A stretch of DNA of 64,000 bases from Erythrobacter sp. (lineage in GTDB: Bacteria; Pseudomonadota; Alphaproteobacteria; Sphingomonadales; Sphingomonadaceae), in assembly GCA_002695185.1 (NCBI GenBank), contig NZOF01000096.1:37544-101543 (forward strand), given 5' to 3'. Under the pieces are notes generated by a model. The model ran no database searches and was not told the origin of the DNA. It worked only from the letters and a program-made list of their open reading frames with translations. Below are positions 56,277 to 64,000 of the stretch, piece after piece; positions within the stretch are counted from its first letter, which is position 1, and every line of letters starts with the position of its first letter. The translations under genes were made by a program, and so were the position numbers.

Positions 56277-56633
56277 AGAATTGACCCCAAGTCCAAAATT
56301 CGATCCCCGGCACCAACTTCGCTGTCAGCACCGATTGCATCGATCGCTCTAGGGCCCCCCGACGCCTCATTTACTGCGACCGAATTTTTTTCACAAGCTG
56401 AGGCTCATTCCGCCTACGGCGGTTGCGCTCAATGGAACCTAAATGCCTACCTAAAAACTGACTAACGTTGCTACAAACTGAGATCTCGACTGTGCAACAG
56501 CAAACAAATACCTGCGGGCTCAAATTTCGCCCAACCAGTTGTTTTAAGACCCGAATTTAAGAGAAATCAAATGCAACAGTAAGCGAAATCGCTCAGACTG
56601 TTAAATTTAAAAGGGATCGGAACTGATGGAACT
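56277..56633. other. AT-rich intergenic region upstream of the Imm11-like gene
   Basis: This 357-base stretch has no convincing gene on either strand. It contains a small perfect hairpin CCGCC-TAC-GGCGG (56410-56422) and T- and A-rich runs. It should hold the promoter of the Imm11-like gene and the end of the operon that terminates at 56634. One 50-codon minus-strand frame (56370 to 56218) overlaps the immunity gene in another frame and lacks support. Confidence 0.45.
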
Positions 56634-56819
56634 TCAATTTATTCCAGTGACCAATCGGACAAGGAAATAAGCTGCGGTGATGATCACCGTCCAGACCAAT
56701 GCCATCTTCAGCATCTGCTTCTTGCGTAATCCATCTGCACGGTTCATTCCGGCGAGATACGCAATCACCAGCGCGGCCATCATCGCGGCCCAGGCGATTT
56801 CACCGGCTTCTAAATTCAC
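56634..56819 (-). CDS. Small two-span membrane protein at the end of the metG operon
   Basis: The product has 61 residues and two hydrophobic helices (about residues 8-24 and 38-56) joined by a basic loop (NRADGLRKKQ), predicting an inner-membrane hairpin. Its start overlaps the MBL hydrolase stop by 4 bases, strong evidence that it is translated as part of the operon. I know no function. Confidence 0.65.
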   Translation of the reverse strand: MNLEAGEIAWAAMMAALVIAYLAGMNRADGLRKKQMLKMALVWTVIITAAYFLVRLVTGIN

Positions 56820-57583
56820 AACCTTATTTCCAAACCGTCATAGCCGACCGTTACATTCGAAGGAACTTTGCCACACAAAGTTCGATAATCGAGTGATTTG
56901 TCCATATGAGTTAAAACTATGGTCTTGGCTTTGCATTTCCGGGCCAGTTCAAGCGACATTTCCAGATGTGCATGCGTTGGATGCGGTCGCTCCCGCAAAC
57001 AGTCTACGACCAGAACATCACAATCTTTAAAGCATCGGACCATTCCAGAGGTTATATCGCTGAAGTCGGTTGCATAAACGAGGGACTTGCCGTCCGCCTC
57101 GAACCGGAATCCGGTGCTTTGCACTGGCCCATGCGGCATCTCGACATCGTCGAAGGAGAATCCTGCAACCAACTGGGTTTGCGAGGTTTCTTTCAGGCTT
57201 ATCAAGGTCGGGTATCCGAACTGGCCTTCGAATACATAGTCGAAACGTCTCCGAAGCCGTTCGCAGGTAAAGCTGCTCGCAAAGCCTGGTAACGGATTGC
57301 TCCGATCATACCGCATGACCCGAAGGTCATCGATACCATGACAATGATCGGCATGATCATGAGTCCAGAAAACTGCATCGACTTTGCCGATATCGTTAGC
57401 AAGCAACTGAGTGCGAAGATCGGTGGAGGTATCGACGAGGATGCGCTGACCAGCGTCATTTTCAACTATGATGGATACGCGAGTGCGCCGATTTTTGGGT
57501 TCTGCCGGGTCACATTCGCCCCAATCATTTCCAATACGGGGAACTCCCGTAGATGTACCACAGCCGAGCATAAGCAATTTCAT
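56816..57583 (-). CDS. MBL-fold metallohydrolase (PhnP/RNase Z-like class)
   Basis: This 255-residue protein has the metal motif THDHADHCHGIDDLR, an early GCGTSTGVPRIGNDWG segment and later His/Asp positions in YATDFSD and LTHMDKSLDYR. These features fit the PhnP-like group of cyclic phosphodiesterases. The substrate is unknown. It overlaps tatD by 4 bases in the metG-tatD-MBL arrangement, which is common in alphaproteobacteria. Confidence 0.9.
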   Translation of the reverse strand: MKLLMLGCGTSTGVPRIGNDWGECDPAEPKNRRTRVSIIVENDAGQRILVDTSTDLRTQLLANDIGKVDAVFWTHDHADHCHGIDDLRVMRYDRSNPLPGFASSFTCERLRRRFDYVFEGQFGYPTLISLKETSQTQLVAGFSFDDVEMPHGPVQSTGFRFEADGKSLVYATDFSDITSGMVRCFKDCDVLVVDCLRERPHPTHAHLEMSLELARKCKAKTIVLTHMDKSLDYRTLCGKVPSNVTVGYDGLEIRL

Positions 57584-58359
57584 GCCGCAGCTTTCGAGAA
57601 GAGACGGTAAAAATTTCGCGTCGTATAGTCAGCCAGTTGATCCAGCGTTTCCCCGCGCAATTCTGCGACGAAGCCGGCTGTATCTCTTACAAAGCCCGGC
57701 TCACAAGATTTACCCCTGTGAGGCACCGGAGCGAGAAATGGACTATCGGTCTCCACGAGCAGACGATCTTTAGGAATGGTCTTTGCAACTTCCTGCAGGT
57801 CTCGCGCGCTCTTGAACGTGACTATACCCGAAAGGGAGATCGAAAGGCCGAGGTCGAGTACCTTTTCACCGAACTGTGCTGATGCCGTGAAGCAATGGAT
57901 CAAAGCGGGAAAGGCGCCCTTCCCCATTTCGTCCGTTAGAATGGCAAGAGTATCCTCTTCCGCGTCCCGCGTATGGATGATGACTGGAAGACCAGTCTGG
58001 CGGGCGACGTCGATGTGAATACGGAAAAGCCGCTGTTGCTGGGCACGATCCGAATGATCGTAGAAATAATCGAGCCCGGTTTCGCCAATCCCGATTACTC
58101 GAGAGTTTCGTGTTGCTTCCAAAAGCTGCTCGCGGGTCAAGCCAGCGTGGTCATCCGCATTGTGCGGATGAATGCCCACACTGGCCCAGACATCGGAAGT
58201 GGCCTTGGCAGTGCCGACTACCTGATCCCACTCCTCCTGCTTGGTCGAGATGTTCAGGAACGCACCTACACCTGCTGCGCGCGCCCTATCCAAGACTTCA
58301 GCTTGCTTGTCGACCAGCCCTTCGTATTCAAGGTGACAATGGCTATCGACAAGCATCAA
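57580..58359 (-). CDS. TatD-family metal-dependent hydrolase
   Basis: This 259-residue TIM-barrel hydrolase has SHCHLEYEGL (metal His), ASVGIHPHNADDH, IGIGETGLDYFYD, HTRDAEEDTLAIL, LIHCFTAS and LVETDSPFLAPVPHRGKSCEP. Relatives act as 3'-5' DNases or deacylases. The start could be either of two adjacent Met codons. It overlaps metG by 4 bases. Confidence 0.94.
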   Translation of the reverse strand: MMLVDSHCHLEYEGLVDKQAEVLDRARAAGVGAFLNISTKQEEWDQVVGTAKATSDVWASVGIHPHNADDHAGLTREQLLEATRNSRVIGIGETGLDYFYDHSDRAQQQRLFRIHIDVARQTGLPVIIHTRDAEEDTLAILTDEMGKGAFPALIHCFTASAQFGEKVLDLGLSISLSGIVTFKSARDLQEVAKTIPKDRLLVETDSPFLAPVPHRGKSCEPGFVRDTAGFVAELRGETLDQLADYTTRNFYRLFSKAAA

Positions 58360-59915
58360 ACTGCCTCGGTGTCCGGAAGTTCAAGTCTGGGAAATGCCGG
58401 GACTGGCTTATCGATCACATGATCTGCAGCGACCAGAGCGTTGAACCAGGATTCATCCGACAGGTCAGCGTAAGTACGGCGTTCTTCCGTCACGCCCAAT
58501 TGATCCAGAACCGCGGAAGATTTCGAAGGTACGACTGGCTGAATTGCGATTGCAAGATCTCTTATGGCCAGGAACAGCGTCTGCAGCACGGCCTTCATGC
58601 GCTCTGGATCGGTCTTTTTGAGACCCCAGGGGGCCTGCTCATCGACATAGGCATTGCATGCGAAAACAGCCTTCAGCCAAGCTTCGATCCCCACGCTGAA
58701 ATTCAGTGCCTCGAATTCACGCGGCAGGGTTACGTTGCAGGCCTCGCGAACGGTGGCGAGAAGCGTCTTATCCTCACCGTTTGGAGAGAAATCTTCGAGC
58801 TTTCCGGCCATGTTCTTGTGAATCATGGACAGCGTTCGTTGAGCAAGATTGCCGAAGCTATTTGCCAACTCCGAATTAACTTTGTTTACAAGCGCTTCAG
58901 CGGAATAGCTGCCGTCTTTTCCGAAGACCACCTCTGCCATCAGGAAGTACCGGAGAGAGTCGACGCCAAAGAGATCGACCAACTGGTTCGGGTCAGTCAC
59001 ATTGCCCGCAGATTTCGATTCTTTGACACCCCGATTGAGCAAAAACCCGTGACCGAAAACCTTCTTCGGCATCGGTAGATCGGCGCTCATAAGAAAAGCC
59101 GGCCAATACACCGTGTGAAAACGGACGATGTCCTTACCAATAAGGTGGAGGCTGGCGGGCCAGAACTTGTCCCACAGTTCACCACCGTCGGGGTAGCCCA
59201 AGCCGGTGATGTAATTGGTGAGCGCATCGACCCACACATACATGACGTGATTGTCATGTCCGGGTACTTTTACGCCCCAGTCGAAACTGGTGCGGCTGAC
59301 AGAAAGATCCTTCAGCCCGCCCTCGATGAAGGCGATCATCTCGTTTCTACGGCTCGCCGGTTCGAGAAATCCGGGCGTGTTCAGCAGTTCGATCAGCGGT
59401 TCCGCATATCTCGAAAGACGGAAGAACCAGGTTTCTTCCTCGGTCCATTCCACCGGTGTGCCTTGGGGCGAGAGCTTTTCGCCCCCCTCCCCTTCGACGA
59501 GTTCCTTCTCGTCGTAATAGGCTTCGTCGCGGACCGAGTACCAACCTTCGTAACGGTCGAGATACAGATCGCCCTTGACTTCCATCGCCTCCCAGATGGT
59601 TCGGCTCGCCTTATGATGATCTTCGTCCGTCGTGCGGATGAACCGGTCATATGTGATATCGAGCCGGTCGAAGAGATCCTTGAACGCACCCGACATCTCA
59701 TCGGCCAACTCACGTGGGGTTGTGCCGAGATCGCGAGCTTTCTGGGCCATTTTCAAGCCATGCTCGTCAGTGCCGGTTTGGAACCGCACCTCCCGACCCA
59801 TCAGACGCTGGAATCGCGCTATGACGTCGGCCGCGATAGTCTCATAGGCATGCCCGATATGCGGCTTGCCGTTGGGATAGTGAATTGCGGTGGTTATGTA
59901 ATAAGGGTCAGCCAT
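58356..59915 (-). CDS. metG: Methionyl-tRNA synthetase
   Basis: This 519-residue class I synthetase has the HIGH motif in NGKPHIGHAYETIAAD. The KMSKS loop reads Lys298-Glu-Ser-Lys-Ser (GVKESKSAGN), with Glu in place of the usual Met. The zinc-knuckle region is the short type without four Cys. The anticodon-binding helices follow, and the C-terminal tRNA-binding OB domain is absent. The ATG at 59915 (MADPYYITTAIHYPNG) overlaps holB by 8 bases; the longer frame is rejected. Confidence 0.95.
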   Translation of the reverse strand: MADPYYITTAIHYPNGKPHIGHAYETIAADVIARFQRLMGREVRFQTGTDEHGLKMAQKARDLGTTPRELADEMSGAFKDLFDRLDITYDRFIRTTDEDHHKASRTIWEAMEVKGDLYLDRYEGWYSVRDEAYYDEKELVEGEGGEKLSPQGTPVEWTEEETWFFRLSRYAEPLIELLNTPGFLEPASRRNEMIAFIEGGLKDLSVSRTSFDWGVKVPGHDNHVMYVWVDALTNYITGLGYPDGGELWDKFWPASLHLIGKDIVRFHTVYWPAFLMSADLPMPKKVFGHGFLLNRGVKESKSAGNVTDPNQLVDLFGVDSLRYFLMAEVVFGKDGSYSAEALVNKVNSELANSFGNLAQRTLSMIHKNMAGKLEDFSPNGEDKTLLATVREACNVTLPREFEALNFSVGIEAWLKAVFACNAYVDEQAPWGLKKTDPERMKAVLQTLFLAIRDLAIAIQPVVPSKSSAVLDQLGVTEERRTYADLSDESWFNALVAADHVIDKPVPAFPRLELPDTEAV

Positions 59916-60855
59916 TGCCGCGTTCGCTAGCCGCGCCCGCCTGCGTGAGCAAGGTCCCGATTTCCATACCCAGCAATCCTGGGTCGAAATTGTAGGTAGG
60001 CTGCTCGGCACTCAACCGGACGAGTTGGGCGTGCGTGTCGACCAGTTTACCGGGATTCCCTGCATGAGTGTCGATCTGCTCCGACAGTATGGCGCGTGCC
60101 AGACCGAGTACGGCCTGGAGCCGCGGAATATCCTGTTTTGAGCCGATTGCGCCCGCCAATTCGCCGCGAAGCCCGAAGTCGCGATCGCCTTTTTCCAGGA
60201 TTGTCCGCATCAGTTGCGCTGGCTTGCCCAGATTGTATTTGAGAAACGTCAACGCAGAACCCGGAGAACCTGCCGAGGCTGCGATTGCCGCATCGCGCGA
60301 AGCTATGTCTGCCTCGGGTGCCAGATCGCGTAGAAGATTATCCATCGAGCTGTGGTCAATCGCTGAAAAGCGTAACGTCCGGCAACGCGAGCGGATCGTC
60401 GGAAGAAGGCGAGCCGGACTGTGGGCGACCAGAAGAAAATAGGTGCCTTGCGGTGGCTCTTCGAGGCTCTTCAACAGGGCGTTGGAGGCTGACACTTCCA
60501 TGTCGTCGGCAGGGTCGATGATAACCGCACGCTTCGAGCCCAGGGTCGGCCGGGTGGTAAGGCGGCGCTGTATCTCGCGAACTTGATCGACCTTTATGCC
60601 ACGGGCGAGTTCGAACGGCTTGCCGTCATCGCGCTTCTTTGCTTCGTCCCGGTTCTTCGGGCCGTATGTCAAAGTCAGAATGTCGGGGTGGTCCGCCTGC
60701 CCTTCCCCGCCCAGAAGTTCGCGCGCAGCTGCTTGTGCAAAGCTGGCCTTCCCCAGACCTTTCTTCCCCGCCAGCAGCCACGCATGATGCATCCGATCAC
60801 CAGCCATCGCACGGCGCCACTGGCTCCAGGCGTCTTCATGACCGACCAGATTCAT
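59908..60855 (-). CDS. holB: DNA polymerase III delta-prime subunit
   Basis: This 315-residue clamp-loader subunit has an AAA+ fold. It keeps a P-loop-like AWLLAGKKGLGKASFAQAAARE. It also has the VIIDPADDMEVSASNALLKSLEEPPQGTYF region, with the SRCRTLRFS sensor arginine motif. The usual zinc-module Cys are reduced, as in other alphaproteobacteria. It overlaps tmk by 4 bases, a conserved tmk-holB-metG-tatD order. Confidence 0.93.
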   Translation of the reverse strand: MNLVGHEDAWSQWRRAMAGDRMHHAWLLAGKKGLGKASFAQAAARELLGGEGQADHPDILTLTYGPKNRDEAKKRDDGKPFELARGIKVDQVREIQRRLTTRPTLGSKRAVIIDPADDMEVSASNALLKSLEEPPQGTYFLLVAHSPARLLPTIRSRCRTLRFSAIDHSSMDNLLRDLAPEADIASRDAAIAASAGSPGSALTFLKYNLGKPAQLMRTILEKGDRDFGLRGELAGAIGSKQDIPRLQAVLGLARAILSEQIDTHAGNPGKLVDTHAQLVRLSAEQPTYNFDPGLLGMEIGTLLTQAGAASERGNG

Positions 60856-61493
60856 GGGCGTAAGTCCTTCAGCATGGGGACCAGCGCCCGCATCAGCCGA
60901 GCATGAACCTCCTCAACCGTGCCATCGCCCGCGACCCGGAGGAAGCGTGCCGGTTCGGCAGTTACGAAACCGTCGAATGCCGAGTTGACCTTGGAGTGAT
61001 AAATGTGATCGCGGCCCCCGATCGCATCCGAACTATCGCCATCTCGGGCGCGCAGCCTACGACTGACTTCCTCGCTTTCCGCGCCGATAACGATCGTGAT
61101 ATCGGGCAGCAGATTGGCACTTCCGATTTCGTGGAGCTGCCGGACAGCGGCGTCGCCCAAAGCGCCAGCAGCGCCTTGGTATGCCCTGCTCGAATCGATA
61201 AACCGGTCACAGATCACCCATTTGCCCTGATCGAGAGCCGGCTTGATCAGGCGCTGGACATGATCCGCGCGCGCTGCGGCGAACAACAGCGCTTCTGCTT
61301 GCGGACCCCAGCCTTCGCCTGGTGGAGCCAGAAGGAGTTCGCGAATTGCTTCGGCACCAGGTGTGCCGCCGGGTTCGCGCGTTGCCACGACATCGATGCC
61401 GCGTTTTTCGAGAGCATCGCAAAGCAGTCGAGCCTGGGTGGACTTGCCCATCCCTTCCCCACCTTCAAAAGCGATGAAAGTCCCTCGCTTCAC
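60852..61493 (-). CDS. tmk: Thymidylate kinase
   Basis: This 213-residue kinase makes dTDP from dTMP. The P-loop is FEGGEGMGKSTQARLL. The TREPGGTPGAEAIRELLL segment has the DR/EPG-type motif, and CDRFIDSSRAYQGAAG is the LID-side signature. It overlaps dacC by 4 bases and holB by 4 bases. Confidence 0.96.
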   Translation of the reverse strand: MKRGTFIAFEGGEGMGKSTQARLLCDALEKRGIDVVATREPGGTPGAEAIRELLLAPPGEGWGPQAEALLFAAARADHVQRLIKPALDQGKWVICDRFIDSSRAYQGAAGALGDAAVRQLHEIGSANLLPDITIVIGAESEEVSRRLRARDGDSSDAIGGRDHIYHSKVNSAFDGFVTAEPARFLRVAGDGTVEEVHARLMRALVPMLKDLRP

Positions 61494-62668
61494 GATACCC
61501 AGCCTATCATTCCATTCAGCAAGCGACGACCGAAGCCGGCCTCCGCAATTTCATTCCCCGCGATGAGCGGAACGCTGAAGTCGGACATGCCATCGATTGA
61601 CACTGTGAGCCTCGCAATCGGCTCGCCCTTGCGCACGGGAGCGCGGATCGGCCCTTCGTAATTGACTGTCAGTTTCACATCGCGGTGGGCGCCGGTTGGG
61701 ATGTCGACATACACCCCACCGGGCGCGACCAGGGCCACCGCCGAACTGGAACCACCTTGTACCTCAGCCTCTGCCACGAGTTCATCGGGCGCGAACAGGC
61801 GTTGCTGATCGAAGGCGGCAAAGCCCCATTCGATCAGGTCGCGGGCAGCACGGTTGCGATCGCGCCCGCGGGGACTTGCCGCAACGACCATTACAAGGCG
61901 CCTGCCATTACGTTCAGCGGAGCCGAGAAAGCCATATCCTGCCTGATTGGTGAAGCCGGTCTTGATACCGTCAGCACCCGGAACCACGCCGCTGATCGGA
62001 TCATGATTGGACTGCGTAATGCCGTTGTATGTAAATTCGTAATGTCCGACATAATGCCGATATTTAGACGGATGCTGACGAAGCATCTGGGTGGCGAGCG
62101 TCGTAAGATCGCGGGCGGTTACGAATGTGCGGCCATCGTCCATCCAGCCATTGGGCGTGCCGAAATGGCTGTCTTTCATGCCTATCTCTGCCGCCTTGGC
62201 ATTCATCGCCGCGACCCATTCCTCGATTGATCCCGCCGCTCCGTCGGCTAGCGCTGCCGCACCGTCATTTGCGGAAACAGTCGTGATCCCGTGGACAAGA
62301 TCGTCGACCGTCACTCGCGCATCATGTGGGAGGAACATGGTCGAGCCGACCTGATTCCATCGCTTCCAGATTTCGGGACGAAGAGAGAAGCTTTGCTGCG
62401 GCAGGATCTTCCCTTCCTCCATCCACTCGAATGCAAGGAAGGTCGTCATGACCTTCGTAATGGATGCGGGCATGAAGCGGCGATCCGCTTCCCGTTCGAA
62501 CAGAATTTGCCCGCTGGTTACGTCGAACAGATAAGCGATCGGAGCCTCGCTCGCGGAAGGAGGCGTAGGTCTTTCGACCTCCTGAGCGATAGTCGCGGCG
62601 GGAAGGATGGCTGCTACGGAAGCAGTCAGAACGAGGTTTCGAAAGACGTGTCGCAACGGGTTACGCAT
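61490..62668 (-). CDS. D-alanyl-D-alanine carboxypeptidase (PBP5/6 class)
   Basis: This 392-residue penicillin-binding protein has a signal peptide (cleavage near ATIAQ). The S11 peptidase domain has SxxK at Ser69-Ile-Thr-Lys72, SxN in TVSANDGAAAL and KTG in DGIKTGFTNQAGYG. A C-terminal beta domain (PBP5_C) follows, ending in a likely membrane-associating RRLLNGMIGWVS tail. It trims the terminal D-Ala from peptidoglycan stem peptides in the periplasm. It heads the chained tmk-holB-metG row. Confidence 0.95.
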   Translation of the reverse strand: MRNPLRHVFRNLVLTASVAAILPAATIAQEVERPTPPSASEAPIAYLFDVTSGQILFEREADRRFMPASITKVMTTFLAFEWMEEGKILPQQSFSLRPEIWKRWNQVGSTMFLPHDARVTVDDLVHGITTVSANDGAAALADGAAGSIEEWVAAMNAKAAEIGMKDSHFGTPNGWMDDGRTFVTARDLTTLATQMLRQHPSKYRHYVGHYEFTYNGITQSNHDPISGVVPGADGIKTGFTNQAGYGFLGSAERNGRRLVMVVAASPRGRDRNRAARDLIEWGFAAFDQQRLFAPDELVAEAEVQGGSSSAVALVAPGGVYVDIPTGAHRDVKLTVNYEGPIRAPVRKGEPIARLTVSIDGMSDFSVPLIAGNEIAEAGFGRRLLNGMIGWVS

Positions 62669-62769
62669 CGCCCAATGGCGACGCTCTCCTCTCGGATGAA
62701 CTGGGCTACCTTCTATACCATGAAGAACGGCAATGACGAGGGCCGTCAGCCGCTTTCCACTACCCTGGA

Positions 62770-63789
62770 TTAGCGAGCGATTTCGTCTGCCAGCAAGCCA
62801 ACACTCATCGCGTAATAATTGGAGCAGTTATACTCGAGGATTACGCGGTAATTGCTGGTCAGGAGCCAAGCCGGCGTTCCGGGGCCATCGGGCTGGAAGA
62901 GCGAGACCAGCGTGTCATCGGGCAAGGCACGTTGCGGTTGCACGCCAAGTGAGCGCCATTCGGAAGCTGTCTTGTACTGGCTGTGACGTTCGTGAACGCG
63001 CGGACAGACGGGCGAGGTGAGTTCACTCCGATATCGATCGACATTGAAGCCCGAGGGTACGGAAGCGCGTACGCCCCATGGCTGGCCCGGTCTCCACCCA
63101 GCATCGCGGAAATAGTTCGCGATGGATGCCAGGGCATCGACTTCATTGTTCATGATGTCGGCTCTGCCATCGCCATCACCGTCGGTAGCCAGCCGGAGAT
63201 AAACACTCGGGAGGAATTGGGGATTGCCGAACGCTCCGGCCCAGCTGCCCTGCAGCTCGCTGCGCGAATAGCCCTTGTCGGCCACCTTCATAAGATCGAC
63301 CCACTCGCTGGAAAAGAGCTCGCGGCGCCGCCCTTCCCAGGCAAGAGTAGCCAGTGACCGGGAAAGATCGAAGCCGCCCTTGACCCTGCCGTAAGCCGTT
63401 TCGTGCCCCCAGATGGCGACCATGATCTCTCCAGGAACGCCGAATTCCCGCTCGAAAGCCGCAAGGCGGCTGCGGTAATTGGCATATTCGCGGCGGCCAC
63501 CATTGATCCGGGCACTGTCGACATGGGTGGCGATATAAGGTGCAAGCGGGGGATAGCCCGAACCGCTCGAGGAGCCCGGTTGGCTCTGATCGAGTTCCAT
63601 CACCCGCTGATTCGGGGTGAGGCCGGCAGTCATCCTGCGCAGTGTATTCTCACTCACCCCTTCGGCGCGAGCGCGGGCGATGAGGAGTTGCATATAGGCA
63701 TCGAAGGACATGTCCTGAGCCATGGCGGGAGTGGCGGGCAGTGCGAGAAGCGAGGCGCTGGCAGCGAGAAAGAGATTTCGTAATTTCAT
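62770..63789 (-). CDS. Lytic murein transglycosylase (MltB-like)
   Basis: This 339-residue exported protein has a Sec signal (LFLAASASLLALPATPAMAQ). The SLT_2/MltB domain has the catalytic Glu in AIWGHETAYGRVKGGFDL and the typical YKGSWAGA-like segment (here GSWAGAFGNPQFLPSVYLRLATDGDGDG). It cleaves glycan strands to 1,6-anhydro products. No lipobox Cys is present, so it should be soluble in the periplasm. It is separated from dacC by 101 bases on the same strand. Confidence 0.93.
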   Translation of the reverse strand: MKLRNLFLAASASLLALPATPAMAQDMSFDAYMQLLIARARAEGVSENTLRRMTAGLTPNQRVMELDQSQPGSSSGSGYPPLAPYIATHVDSARINGGRREYANYRSRLAAFEREFGVPGEIMVAIWGHETAYGRVKGGFDLSRSLATLAWEGRRRELFSSEWVDLMKVADKGYSRSELQGSWAGAFGNPQFLPSVYLRLATDGDGDGRADIMNNEVDALASIANYFRDAGWRPGQPWGVRASVPSGFNVDRYRSELTSPVCPRVHERHSQYKTASEWRSLGVQPQRALPDDTLVSLFQPDGPGTPAWLLTSNYRVILEYNCSNYYAMSVGLLADEIAR

Positions 63790-63843
63790 AAGTGGTGTGT
63801 CGCAGGCTCAAGCTGAATGGCAAGTGTCATGAAGGGCTTACGC

Positions 63844-63883
63844 AAAAAGGCCTGTCACAGTTCCGATATAGGCGTGACAGGCC
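63844..63883 (-). terminator. Strong hairpin preceding tRNA-Ser, terminator-like on the minus strand
   Basis: A perfect 10-base inverted repeat, GGCCTGTCAC (63849-63858) and GTGACAGGCC (63874-63883), encloses a 15-base loop. On the minus strand it is followed by TTTTTG. It could end transcripts entering from beyond 64000, or insulate the transglycosylase gene. Confidence 0.55.
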
Positions 63884-63915
63884 GGAAATGTTTGTCTAGC
63901 AAGCGCATCGCTCGC

Positions 63916-64000
63916 GGACAGGTGGCAGAGCGGTTGAATGCACCGGTCTTGAAAACCGGCAAGGGTGCAAGCCCTTCGTGGGTTCGAATCCCACCCTGTC
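63916..64000 (+). tRNA. tRNA-Ser (anticodon TGA), 3' end cut by window
   Basis: A class II tRNA begins GGACAGG. The anticodon stem CCGGT/ACCGG surrounds loop CTTGAAA (anticodon TGA), with a variable arm (AAGGGTGCAAGCCCTT) and T arm GGGTTCGAATCCC. The last acceptor base and CCA lie outside the window. It reads UCA codons. Confidence 0.96.

Noticed and set aside
56218..56370. 50-codon minus-strand frame upstream of and overlapping the Imm11-like gene
   Set aside because: It has no ribosome site, family or conservation evidence, and overlaps the better-supported gene in another frame.
1..64000. CRISPR array, insertion sequences, prophage or replication origin
   Set aside because: No regularly spaced repeats, transposase or integrase motifs, phage structural genes or clustered DnaA boxes were seen on either strand.

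Overview
This is a chromosomal window from an alphaproteobacterium. The order Sphingomonadales, most likely Erythrobacteraceae or a close relative, is inferred from gene order and protein style, since no rRNA is present. Supporting features are the lexA-comEC-gltX-gltA block, an E1-beta subunit carrying its own lipoyl domain, fused ispDF, the dusB-ntrBC-ntrYX-hfq-hflX-mazG row, a GAAC-N7-GAAC type LexA box and, above all, a single gene encoding two Hfq domains in tandem. Almost all genes are housekeeping and tightly packed. No phage, insertion sequence or CRISPR array was seen.

Layout. 1-2.3 kb: end of an unidentified membrane protein and a histidine-kinase-like protein lacking its phosphoacceptor His. 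2.3-5.3 kb (minus): small membrane protein, gltA, gltX. 5.4-7.5 kb (plus): comEC. 7.5-16.7 kb (minus): lexA with an SOS box, moaC, then a tryptophan cluster trpC-D-G interrupted by pip and a phosphodiester glycosidase lipoprotein before trpE, headed by a PpiD-like chaperone. 16.9-20.1 kb (plus): tpiA, secG, pyrG and a candidate structured RNA. 20.2-20.8 kb (minus): hsp20 with a heat-shock (RpoH-type) promoter and a ROSE-like RNA thermometer. 20.8-22.5 kb: glutaredoxin, nitrilase, DUF1178, tRNA-Arg(CCT). 22.5-26.4 kb (minus): MFS transporter, MscS channel, VOC protein and hppD with a clear promoter and operator. 26.5-29.4 kb: ftsB, pdhA, pdhB. 29.5-34 kb: a lower-GC block with three TadE/TadG-type surface proteins, a squalene-synthase-like protein and an EF-hand protein. 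34-45.2 kb: trmFO, a YhhN protein, gyrA, a TPR-like exported protein, a NYN/LOTUS RNA-processing candidate, carbonic anhydrase, lipA, a COQ10-like protein, cinA-type amidase, ispDF. 45.3-55.2 kb: dusB, two nitrogen two-component systems, double hfq, hflX, mazG. 55.2-56.6 kb: an AT-rich patch with an orphan Imm11-like gene. 56.6-63.8 kb (minus): a chained operon of a small membrane protein, MBL hydrolase, tatD, metG, holB, tmk, dacC-like carboxypeptidase and a lytic transglycosylase. The window ends inside tRNA-Ser(TGA).

How the parts fit. dusB-ntrBC-ntrYX-hfq forms a nitrogen-sensing and RNA-regulation hub; pdhAB feeds citrate synthase, and lipA makes the lipoyl cofactor that pdhB needs; tmk-holB and gyrA serve replication; dacC and the transglycosylase remodel peptidoglycan alongside ftsB. 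Base composition is patchy: hand counts on single 60-base lines gave about 72% GC at 10381-10440, about 37% at 30421-30480 and about 48% at 52321-52380. This suggests segments with different histories.

The observations most worth following are the asymmetric double Hfq, the His-less kinase, the structured RNA after pyrG, the ROSE-like thermometer and the Ca-loop-bearing Tad-like triad. None of them amounts to a clearly new system on sequence reading alone.
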